DNA from: Coraliomargarita algicola
Lineage (GTDB): Bacteria; Verrucomicrobiota; Verrucomicrobiia; Opitutales; Coraliomargaritaceae
Direction of reading: 5' to 3'
Assembly: GCF_033878955.1 (NCBI RefSeq)
Contig: NZ_CP138858.1
Location: 1,054,001 to 1,118,000 of the forward strand
Length of the DNA stretch: 64,000 bases
Shown here: positions 45,152 to 52,735 of the stretch, piece by piece
Position numbering within the stretch: position 1 is the first letter of the stretch
Layout: every line of letters begins with the position of its first letter
Program-made: the position numbers and the translations under genes
The notes under the pieces: model-generated
Told to the model about the DNA's origin: nothing
Seen by the model: the letters and a program-made list of their open reading frames with translations, nothing else
Databases searched by the model: none

Positions 45152-46330
45152 ATGCCGTCTTCCCATAAACACTTCACCGAGCCTGACGACACGGAAATCT
45201 TGACTGCACCGCGCAACAAGACGACCAAGCGAATCTTTATCGCCGCGACTCGTATGAATGATGGGAAGACCACCACCAGTCTGGCACTGTTTGCCGCCTT
45301 GCGCAGCATTACCGAGCATGTCGGCTTCATCAAACCCGTCGGCCAGCGCTTCCTACAAGTCGAAGGCCACCAGATCGATGAAGATTCCATCCTGCTCAAC
45401 CAGATTTTCGATGTAAAAACTCCCATCCATGCGATGAGTCCAATTGTGATTCATCACAGTTTCACTCGTGAGTATCTGGACAATCCCGACGCCAACCACA
45501 CCGAATTAATCGATAAGATGTGCCGCGCCTTCGACCGTGCCGCCTTCCAGCGCGATTACATCATCATCGAAGGCACGGGCCATGCCGGAGTCGGCTCGGT
45601 TTTTAACCTATCTAATGCCGATGTAGCCAAGCGCCTGAATGCAAAGGTCATCATTGTCGCACGTGGCGGCATCGGGCGCCCCATCGACGAAATTGCACTC
45701 AACAAAGCCGTCTTCGAAGCCGCGGGCGTACAAATAATCGGAGCCATCATTAATAAGGTCGAACCACGCAAGATCGAGATGGTGGAAAAATACTGCCGTA
45801 TCGCGCTCGACCGCATGAATATCCCTTTGCTCGGCTGCATTCCCCACGAGTGCATGCTCACCCAGCCCAACTTGCAGCAAGTGGTCGAAGAAACCAAAGG
45901 CCGCTGGCTCAATGGAAAATCCAAAGGGGGCAACAACCGCATCTATAAAGTCATCATCGGTGCCATGGCCGCCAAAGGCCTGGTTGAACATCTGGACAAG
46001 GGCGTGCTGATTATTACACCCGGCGACCGCGAAGATATCATCCTCTCTGCCATCGCCTCCGATAGCATTGGTGGCATGGGCAGTTCTATTGCTGGCATCA
46101 TCCTCACCCGCAGTATATTACCACATCCACGCTTGATGGAAATGATCGCCCAAACCTCGATTCCCGTGGTCCTGTGCGCCGAAGACAGTTACAAAGTCGC
46201 CTCCCGGGTCAATAATATGACCGTCAAAACCCAACCGAGCGACGACGATAAAATCCCTATCATCAAAGATCTCATCACTAAAAACATCGACCTCGAAGTC
46301 ATTCAGAACGCCTTTGATTCTCAGGACTAA
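45152..46330 (+). CDS. Pta regulatory-domain protein: BioD-like P-loop plus DRTGG domain
   Basis: 392 residues. The N-terminal domain (about 25-235) is a dethiobiotin-synthetase-like P-loop ATPase with IAATRMNDGKTTTS, EGTGHAGVG and GAIINKVEP. The C-terminal part (about 255-360) is a DRTGG domain (KVIIGAMAAKGLVEHL, ITPGDREDIILSAI, GIILTRSI). This pair in this order forms residues 1 to about 380 of long, E. coli-type Pta, where it tunes activity. Here it is a separate gene behind the catalytic pta, so it probably acts in trans as a regulatory subunit. It ends 8 bp before xseB. Confidence 0.88.
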   Translation: MPSSHKHFTEPDDTEILTAPRNKTTKRIFIAATRMNDGKTTTSLALFAALRSITEHVGFIKPVGQRFLQVEGHQIDEDSILLNQIFDVKTPIHAMSPIVIHHSFTREYLDNPDANHTELIDKMCRAFDRAAFQRDYIIIEGTGHAGVGSVFNLSNADVAKRLNAKVIIVARGGIGRPIDEIALNKAVFEAAGVQIIGAIINKVEPRKIEMVEKYCRIALDRMNIPLLGCIPHECMLTQPNLQQVVEETKGRWLNGKSKGGNNRIYKVIIGAMAAKGLVEHLDKGVLIITPGDREDIILSAIASDSIGGMGSSIAGIILTRSILPHPRLMEMIAQTSIPVVLCAEDSYKVASRVNNMTVKTQPSDDDKIPIIKDLITKNIDLEVIQNAFDSQD

Positions 46331-46338
46331 GAACCGCT

Positions 46339-46575
46339 ATGCCCGCTAAACAAGAAGAACCCACATTCGAGCAATCCGTCGAGCGCCTCGAAGCCTTAAT
46401 CGAAGCCATGGAAAACGGCGATACACCACTGGCCGAACTGGTTGAGAAATTTGGAGAAGGTTCCAAGCTCCTCCAACAGTGCCAAGCACAGCTCAAAGAG
46501 GCCGAACTAAAGATCGAACAGCTCAATATCAAAACTGGTCAACTCGAAGCGTTCGACGACTCCAGCGAAAACTAA
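46339..46575 (+). CDS. xseB: Exodeoxyribonuclease VII small subunit
   Basis: 78 residues, usual length. PTFEQSVERLEALIEAMENGD, PLAELVEKFGEGSKLLQQCQ and LKEAELKIEQL are the family core, two helices that form a coiled coil binding the large subunit XseA. With XseA it degrades single-stranded DNA to oligonucleotides. xseA is not in the window. It is 7 bp before dxs, a neighbourhood found in many bacteria. Confidence 0.95.
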   Translation: MPAKQEEPTFEQSVERLEALIEAMENGDTPLAELVEKFGEGSKLLQQCQAQLKEAELKIEQLNIKTGQLEAFDDSSEN

Positions 46576-46582
46576 TTTCCTC

Positions 46583-48487
46583 ATGTCCATACTTGAACGG
46601 ATACAGTCGCCCGCCGACGTCAAAAAACTCGCCCCGGAAGAACTACCGCAACTCGCCCAAGAGATTCGTGAGCGCATCATTCAAACCACTGCCAAAAACG
46701 GTGGCCACGTCGGGCCCAATCTGGGAGTCGTGGAACTCACGATCGGTTTGCACCGCGTATTTAATACGCCCACAGACCGCTTCTGCTTCGACGTCGCCCA
46801 CCAAGGCTACGTCCACAAACTCTTGACTGGCCGCAACGACGAACGCTTCGACCACATACGCACCAGCGATGGCTACAGTGGCTTCCTCTCACGAGTAGAG
46901 AGTGAGCACGACGCCTTTGGTGCTGGCCACGCCGGCACCGCACTTTCCGCCGCACTGGGCATGGCGACTGCACGTGATCAACGTGACAGCGATGAGCATG
47001 TGGTCGCTCTCTGCGGTGACGCCGCCTTCACCTGCGGCATTACCATGGAGGCGCTCAATAATGTAGCGACGTCCACCAAGCGACTCATTATCATCCTCAA
47101 CGATAACAAGTGGTCCATCGCTAAAAATGTAGGTGCCCTGCCCCGCTATTTCAACGAGCTCATAACCAACCCGGTATACAACCGCCTCAACGACGACTTT
47201 GAGAGCCTACTGCAAAAAATGCCAGGTGGCGACTCACTCATCAAACTGGGCTCCAAGTGGAAACAAGAGACCAAAGACTTTTTTGTCTCCTCCTCGCTAT
47301 TTGAAAAATTCGGCATTCGCTACATCGGCCCGATCGATGGACACGACCAAAAACAAGTCGAACACTATCTGGATTTCGCTAAAAATGCGGAGCAACCCGT
47401 GCTACTGCACGTACTCACGGAGAAAGGCCGCGGTTACGATGTCGCGATTCAAAACCCGGAGCGTTTTCACGGCGCCAGCCCCTTCGATGTCAAAACGGGC
47501 AAAGGCACCCCCTCGGCCCCTGGCACACCACCGAAATATCAAGACGTCATGGGCCACACATTGGTCAAACTGGCCAAAGAAGACGCCAATGTCATCGGTA
47601 TCACAGCTGCCATGCCAGCGGGCACAGGGCTCAACATCCTTGAGAATGCCCTGCCGAAGCAATTTTTCGATGTCGGTATCGCAGAAGAGCACGCCGTACT
47701 CTTCGCAGCAGGCATGGCCACCTCCGGCTTTCACCCGGTCTGTGCGATTTACTCCACCTTCCTACAACGCGCTTACGACCAGATCATCCACGATGTCGCT
47801 CTGCAAAACTTACCCGTGCTCTTCTGCATGGACCGTGCAGGACTCTCGCCGAACGACGGAGCCACTCACCACGGCCTCTTTGATCTCTCCTACCTGCGCT
47901 GTGTGCCCGAAGTCGTCATCATGGCTCCGGCAAATGAAGACGAACTCGCCGATATGATGGCCACTGGCCTCGCCCATCAAGGAGCCGCTTTTATCCGCTA
48001 TCCTCGCGGCAATGCAATCGGCACCCCGATCAAAGAGACGCCCGTCCCGCTGGAAATCGGCAAAGCGCAACGCCTGCAAAAAGGCAGCGACATCGACATT
48101 TGGGCCATCGGTGCAATGGTGGCCGACGCACAGCAACTCGCAGCTCAATTAAGCGAGCACGGCATCCAAGCGGGCGTCGTCAACACGCGCTTCGTCAAAC
48201 CACTCGACACCGAGCTACTGGCTGAATCCGCACAGAACACGCGCCTGATTGTAACCATGGAAGATCATGTCATTACCGGTGGTCTGGGCACCGCCGTCAT
48301 GGAAGCACTCCAGGAAGCTTGCTTGCATAACTGCCCCGTCGAACGCATTGCGTGGCCAGACGCCTTTATCGAGCACGGTAGCTCTGTCGCGCAACTACGC
48401 GAAGAAAACGGCCTCAGTCCCAACGCAATACTAGAACGCGTCATGGCCAAATACGCCAAACTACACGCGATACAGGAAGTGCCATAA
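46583..48487 (+). CDS. dxs: 1-deoxy-D-xylulose-5-phosphate synthase
   Basis: 634 residues. First enzyme of the MEP isoprenoid pathway, condensing pyruvate and glyceraldehyde 3-phosphate with thiamine diphosphate. Visible are GGHVGPNLGVVELTIGLHRVF, DVAHQGYVHKLLTGR, the ThDP loop GDAAFTCGITMEALNN to NDNKWSI, and in the pyrimidine-binding half GIAEEHAVLFAAGMA, MDRAGLSPNDGATHHG and MAPANEDEL. Cytoplasmic. A miniature element begins 5 bp after the stop, its target duplication starting with the first base after the stop. Confidence 0.96.
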   Translation: MSILERIQSPADVKKLAPEELPQLAQEIRERIIQTTAKNGGHVGPNLGVVELTIGLHRVFNTPTDRFCFDVAHQGYVHKLLTGRNDERFDHIRTSDGYSGFLSRVESEHDAFGAGHAGTALSAALGMATARDQRDSDEHVVALCGDAAFTCGITMEALNNVATSTKRLIIILNDNKWSIAKNVGALPRYFNELITNPVYNRLNDDFESLLQKMPGGDSLIKLGSKWKQETKDFFVSSSLFEKFGIRYIGPIDGHDQKQVEHYLDFAKNAEQPVLLHVLTEKGRGYDVAIQNPERFHGASPFDVKTGKGTPSAPGTPPKYQDVMGHTLVKLAKEDANVIGITAAMPAGTGLNILENALPKQFFDVGIAEEHAVLFAAGMATSGFHPVCAIYSTFLQRAYDQIIHDVALQNLPVLFCMDRAGLSPNDGATHHGLFDLSYLRCVPEVVIMAPANEDELADMMATGLAHQGAAFIRYPRGNAIGTPIKETPVPLEIGKAQRLQKGSDIDIWAIGAMVADAQQLAAQLSEHGIQAGVVNTRFVKPLDTELLAESAQNTRLIVTMEDHVITGGLGTAVMEALQEACLHNCPVERIAWPDAFIEHGSSVAQLREENGLSPNAILERVMAKYAKLHAIQEVP

Positions 48488-48492
48488 CTTAT

Positions 48493-48699
48493 CCTAAATA
48501 AATGAGCTGAACCGTTAATTACGTAAATTTTCGTTAATTACAAAGGCACAAACCACTGCTAGTTATGCGCTTAAGAAACAAGAGGTATTTTAATTAATTC
48601 CAATTTTAATTCGCCATTTTGGCGACTGACCATATTAACGTAAATTAATGTAAATTAACGGTTTAAGAAGCCGAGCCTTAGCCGACTGCCGAATTTAGG
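48493..48699 (+). mobile_element. Miniature inverted-repeat element, copy 2 (207 bp, intact)
   Basis: Begins CCTAAATAAATGAGC and ends CTGCCGAATTTAGG, so the terminal inverted repeat is CCTAAAT/ATTTAGG. A 5-bp target duplication CTTAT lies at 48488-48492 and 48700-48704. Both ends have subterminal repeats around AACCGTTAATTAC, and a hairpin CGCCA-TTT-TGGCG is internal. Two ACGTAAATT direct repeats start at 48521 and 48638. No coding frame of note. It fills the gap between the converging dxs and sufT genes. Confidence 0.9.
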
Positions 48700-48750
48700 C
48701 TTATTGAAAGTCCGCGCAAGCAACTGGTAACCAACCAGCTGCCGCCCCGC

Positions 48751-49317
48751 TTACTCGAGTCCCAACTTCTGACGACCGGCTTCAGAGATCATATGTGGCG
48801 TCCAGGGCGGATCCCATACGATATCGACCTGTGCACTGGACACAGCCGCCAGCGCTTCGATGTTCTTCTTGGCATCTTCAGCAATCACCGGGCCCATGCC
48901 ACAGCCCTGCGCGGTCAAAGTCATCTTAACATTAACCTCATGCAGCCCCTCCGTGTCAGGATCGCTAATCTGCAAGTCGTAGATCAATCCCAGATCGACG
49001 ATGTTGACAGGAATCTCTGGATCAAAACAGCCGCGCATCGCATCCCAGACCAACTCTTCACTAAAAGGCTGATCCTCCGAACTCGACTCGCTCGACTGAA
49101 CCGTCGCATCGAGTTGTGCCTGCGCTTCCGCCCCCAAAGCGTCCCAGTCGCGGCTCGAAAGACGAAAGAGTCCCGAATCCGTACGTATTGTAACGGTGCC
49201 GCCAAGTGCCTGAGAAATCACCGCACGCGTTCCCGCAGCGAGCACTTGAGTCTCTCCCGCAGGAATGATGGTGGCTTCGGTATCGCGAACAAGAGTTAAT
49301 TCTTCGTTAAACTGCAT
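48751..49317 (-). CDS. sufT: Fe-S assembly factor SufT
   Basis: 188 residues. The N-terminal part (ATIIPAGETQVLAAGTRAVISQALGG, a beta module) and the C-terminal MIP18/DUF59 domain (about 85-188, with EELVWDAMRGCFDPEIPVNIVDLGLIYDL, TLTAQGCGMG and DIVWDPPWTPHMIS) are the layout of SufT proteins. They help mature iron-sulfur proteins, especially lipoyl synthase and aconitase in other bacteria. The other suf genes are not here. Single gene, convergent with dxs across the miniature element. Confidence 0.9.
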   Translation of the reverse strand: MQFNEELTLVRDTEATIIPAGETQVLAAGTRAVISQALGGTVTIRTDSGLFRLSSRDWDALGAEAQAQLDATVQSSESSSEDQPFSEELVWDAMRGCFDPEIPVNIVDLGLIYDLQISDPDTEGLHEVNVKMTLTAQGCGMGPVIAEDAKKNIEALAAVSSAQVDIVWDPPWTPHMISEAGRQKLGLE

Positions 49318-49481
49318 TTACCCAGAGAACACTACAACCACCGCTCATGTCAATCCACAGCGCAGATTAAAGCCGATATCATTTACAAAGCTAACACCCC
49401 GAAAAGTGGAATGTACTTGGCAACACACGATTGGTTTTGAAATACTCCGCGTTTTCATCCCTTTCACACCCCCATATCACA

Positions 49482-50759
49482 ATGCTTCGATCCAAAATAA
49501 GATCCTGCGCAACGTTATTACTCATTATTGTTGTTACTATTATCCCGGCATTTTCCAATGCTGCAGGCTCGAACAACAATGAGCCCATTGATTTGGGTAT
49601 CCTGAAACAGAAAGATACTCTGTTACCATTCATGACTGGGCCGCAGAAAATTCAGTATCTGCAACTAGAACGTATAATCGAATCGGCCCATTCTGATTTA
49701 AAAAGTGGGCAGTATCTCGCCAACAGCAAACCCTCCAGCTTAGATCCAAATCGCGATCTCAAACCGCTCATAGAACGGGGTGAACGTATGATTGAGAGCG
49801 CGCAGCTAAAAATAGAGGACTCACAAAAGAAATTGGTCGCGCTCCTACAAGTCGTTCAAGATCAGCAATCGCAACAAATGAAAGCGGACCTCACGCGCTT
49901 CGACTACGACCTCGAATCGGCCAACTACGACGATGCCATCACCGTATTAAGCAAACGGCTCTTAACCACTTGCTGGGAACTGGGCTATGAAACCCTATTC
50001 TTCGATGGTGTCTTCATTCAAGACGGCGAAAGCACCCTCCCCTCCAGCGCCGAACTACGCAATAGCACCTATGATCGACTCATCAAAATCGATGGCACCA
50101 CATTTAGCGTCACGATTCCCATTGATTTAAAGCTAAAAGCAGATTCCACAGGCAAGGCCGCTCACATTTTTGAATTTGAGAACGCTCCCGTCTTTAAAGA
50201 CGACCAAAAGGCGCTCTTAGTCATCGAAATGATACACCCCAAGGGCTCCAGTTCCGGTCTTCTGTCACTGCGCGCGATCGATCTCGAAACACAACTGATC
50301 GTCACGCATCAACTAATTAAAATTAAGGATTCAGCGGAGAAACTCGGCCTGGTCGCCGAAGGTCTGGAGGATACGATCCCCGATCAACTTAAATTACGTG
50401 ATCCAGCAAACACCTTAGAAACTCTTTCTAACCTCGGTGATCTTTATACATTTATGATCACATCCGAGTTTGAGACTACGGTTACGCACGAATTACTCAC
50501 CCACACCCTGTTGAAAAATAAAACTCTGCAGATCACCGATAGTAACTTCATCCTGCGCGCCTATGGAAAATCACTCTCTGCGCCAGAAACTTGGAAGGGT
50601 CAAAGCAACGCACAATTAACAATTACAGCCGACGAGCAAACCGGCAATTATCAACTCCGCGCTCAAGCAGATAATAGTGACCGCGTCCTCCCCTGTGGCA
50701 CTCTGCAACTCAACAACAGTAACGCAACCACGCCCACAGAAGAGATCCCATCGATCTGA
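49482..50759 (+). CDS. Exported protein of unknown function
   Basis: About 425 residues from the ATG at 49482, which opens a signal peptide (MLRSKIRSCATLLLIIVVTI to SNA); an in-frame TTG at 49431 would add 17 residues. After it comes a helical, charged region (about 35-140, MERxIES-like repeats, possible coiled coil), then a beta-rich region to the end. I recognise no domain. Moderate AT bias compared with neighbours. It converges with the ACT-domain gene. Periplasmic or outer-membrane-associated role is the only inference. Confidence 0.65.
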   Translation: MLRSKIRSCATLLLIIVVTIIPAFSNAAGSNNNEPIDLGILKQKDTLLPFMTGPQKIQYLQLERIIESAHSDLKSGQYLANSKPSSLDPNRDLKPLIERGERMIESAQLKIEDSQKKLVALLQVVQDQQSQQMKADLTRFDYDLESANYDDAITVLSKRLLTTCWELGYETLFFDGVFIQDGESTLPSSAELRNSTYDRLIKIDGTTFSVTIPIDLKLKADSTGKAAHIFEFENAPVFKDDQKALLVIEMIHPKGSSSGLLSLRAIDLETQLIVTHQLIKIKDSAEKLGLVAEGLEDTIPDQLKLRDPANTLETLSNLGDLYTFMITSEFETTVTHELLTHTLLKNKTLQITDSNFILRAYGKSLSAPETWKGQSNAQLTITADEQTGNYQLRAQADNSDRVLPCGTLQLNNSNATTPTEEIPSI

Positions 50760-50810
50760 AGCATCCCCCTTCCTCGGCTCCCAAAGAAAAAAGTTCAGTC
50801 CTGCAGAGGC

Positions 50811-51323
50811 TCAGTCCAAAATCTGAATATCCACCATTACGTCCTGTGCGATCTGCTCCAGACGCGAACGAATGTCGTCGCGATCGATCTCTGCATGACA
50901 CGCAAGTCGCGCCTTCGCTTCGAACAGCATACCACCGGAACTGGGCGCACTATACGCACGCGTGCTGAGTTCCTCGACATTCACGCCCGCAAGTGCCAAC
51001 GCCTTAAAGACATCACGCACAATTCCCGGCTGGTCGCTGCCCACGACTTCAAGATCAAACTGCCGCAAGGGCTCCACTGCCGAGCATGTCGTGCCCGCAG
51101 CAATCATCACATCGAGATCGCTGATGGTGCGCAAAGCCACTTCGAGCTCTTGCTGATTCTCGCCCGCGACCGTCACTTCCAAGAGGCCCACAAAGCGGCC
51201 AGCCAAATGCGCCATCCGGCAGTGCTCCCAGTTGCCACCATGCGCCGCAATCACATCGGCTAATTTCTCAACAAGACCTGCGCGATCCTGACCACTGATC
51301 GTTAGAACTAATACGCCATCCAT
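50811..51323 (-). CDS. ACT-domain regulator, GcvR-like
   Basis: 170 residues with two ACT domains, about 3-80 (VLVLTISGQDRAGLVEKLADVI) and 90-170 (FDLEVVGSDQPGIVRDVFKALA), and no DNA-binding domain. This tandem arrangement is that of GcvR, which binds glycine and controls the gcv operon through GcvA. Other amino-acid-sensing roles are possible. Single gene. A gcvH gene is in this window at 23451 but far away. Confidence 0.82.
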   Translation of the reverse strand: MDGVLVLTISGQDRAGLVEKLADVIAAHGGNWEHCRMAHLAGRFVGLLEVTVAGENQQELEVALRTISDLDVMIAAGTTCSAVEPLRQFDLEVVGSDQPGIVRDVFKALALAGVNVEELSTRAYSAPSSGGMLFEAKARLACHAEIDRDDIRSRLEQIAQDVMVDIQILD

Positions 51324-51436
51324 TACTCAGGCATAGCAGTTCTCCTATAAAGCGCAAGCGTGCAAAATAGTGTATACCGAACACAAAAAAATACGACCAC
51401 GACAGATGCCCGCAGGCATTCCGATGTGAAGGCACT

Positions 51437-51757
51437 CTACGAAAGGTAGCTGCAGCAATAGTCAGCACCGCCCTCAGCCACCTTCAGGCTAAACTTCGAA
51501 TTCCCCGGCACATTGAAAGACTGGCCTTCGCTATAAGTATTCCACTCTTCACTGTCCGCCAGCTTCACATCCATAGAGCCCCCCAGCATTTCCATCAGCT
51601 CAGGCGCTTCCGTGCCAAACTCATAGTCGCCCGCTTGCATAAAACCAAGGGTCTTCTTAGAGCCATCGGCAAACTGCACAGTGCGACTGGTAACTTGGCC
51701 GCCAAAGTAGACATTGGCCTTCTTAATGATAGTGACGTTTTCGAATGTTTCAGACAT
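51437..51757 (-). CDS. ppnP: Pyrimidine/purine nucleoside phosphorylase PpnP
   Basis: About 106 residues from the ATG at 51757; the longer frame to 51889 overlaps the divergent dehydrogenase gene and lacks resemblance to the family. A single cupin domain with ITIIKKANVYFGG-like start, SRTVQFADGSKKTLGFMQAGDYEFGT and GQSFNVPGNSKFSL matches the PpnP (formerly DUF1255) family. The enzyme cleaves a range of nucleosides with phosphate. Cytoplasmic. About 119 bp separate it from the divergent gene start. Confidence 0.9.
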   Translation of the reverse strand: MSETFENVTIIKKANVYFGGQVTSRTVQFADGSKKTLGFMQAGDYEFGTEAPELMEMLGGSMDVKLADSEEWNTYSEGQSFNVPGNSKFSLKVAEGGADYCCSYLS

Positions 51758-51876
51758 GCGCCTACTTCTCCGAATAGGAACGAAGCTGTCGATCAAAATT
51801 ATTCGTTCATGCCAACTAAACGACACGAAATCCGGAGCTAGTTTGACATCTCTCCGAGAGCGGGAATCCTCGACGC

Positions 51877-52710
51877 ATGAAAGAAACAAAAGTTGCCGTC
51901 ATCGGTCTGGGTATCATTGGTTCAACTTGGGCGAAGCACTACGCCTCCGATCAAGTTCTAACAGCAAGCTGGAACCGCAGCCCCAAGCCCGAACTAAGCC
52001 TCAAGCAAACAGACTTAGCGGGCTGCGCCGCAGCGGCAAAATACCTTCAAATTTGCCTCTACGATGCCGACTCTGTGCGTGGCGTATTACAAGAACTACT
52101 GCCCCACCTAAATGCAGAACATGTCGTGCTTCAATCGTCCACGATCGACGGCGAGAGCGCAAGTGAGTTCGCTCAAATGGTGCAAGCCACAGGGGCCCGC
52201 TACCTGGAGGCGCCCTTTACTGGTAGCAAGCCAGCTGCCGAGCAACGCAAGACAGTCTTCTTTCTAGGTGGTGACGCAGCCTTAGTCGCCGAAGTGGAGC
52301 CACTCTTATCAAAACTCTCCAGTCAACGCTTCCACATTGGCACTCCAGCTCAAGCCACAGCCATCAAACTGGCCATGAACCTGCAGATCGCCAGCATCAG
52401 CCAAGCTCTTTGCGAAGCGATCACCCTCACCCGCAGCGCAGATGTCAGCGACGACTGTTTCTTCGAAGTCTTGCGAGCCAACGTATCCTGGTCCGGCCTG
52501 GCAGAATTAAAAGAACCCAAGCTGCGCCAAGCCGATTACAGCCCTCAATTCTCGATCAAAAACCTCTTCAAAGACATGCGTCTGGCTCAAAAAACAGCCA
52601 AACGTAAGCTACCGCAACTGGAGCGCACCTTGCAAACTCTCGCCGCGGCCGAAGCTTCCGGCTTAGGCGAGGAAGACTTTATTTCTATGATCCGATTGCT
52701 TGAAGATTAA
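51877..52710 (+). CDS. NAD(P)-dependent beta-hydroxyacid dehydrogenase family protein
   Basis: 277 residues. Rossmann loop VIGLGIIGSTWAKHY at the start, the substrate segment EAPFTGSKPAAEQRKTVFFLGGD, and the catalytic Lys in KLAMNLQIASISQ, as in the 3-hydroxyisobutyrate/glyoxylate reductase family. It would interconvert a small beta-hydroxy acid or aldehyde with its oxidised form. The exact substrate is not visible. Divergent from ppnP and convergent with hrpB. Confidence 0.88.
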   Translation: MKETKVAVIGLGIIGSTWAKHYASDQVLTASWNRSPKPELSLKQTDLAGCAAAAKYLQICLYDADSVRGVLQELLPHLNAEHVVLQSSTIDGESASEFAQMVQATGARYLEAPFTGSKPAAEQRKTVFFLGGDAALVAEVEPLLSKLSSQRFHIGTPAQATAIKLAMNLQIASISQALCEAITLTRSADVSDDCFFEVLRANVSWSGLAELKEPKLRQADYSPQFSIKNLFKDMRLAQKTAKRKLPQLERTLQTLAAAEASGLGEEDFISMIRLLED

Positions 52711-52735
52711 TCGCTAAGCCCCCAGGCGTGATCCC

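Noticed and set aside
50760..50810. Terminator between the convergent genes near 50.8 kb
   Set aside because: No stem of useful length with a T-run could be found.
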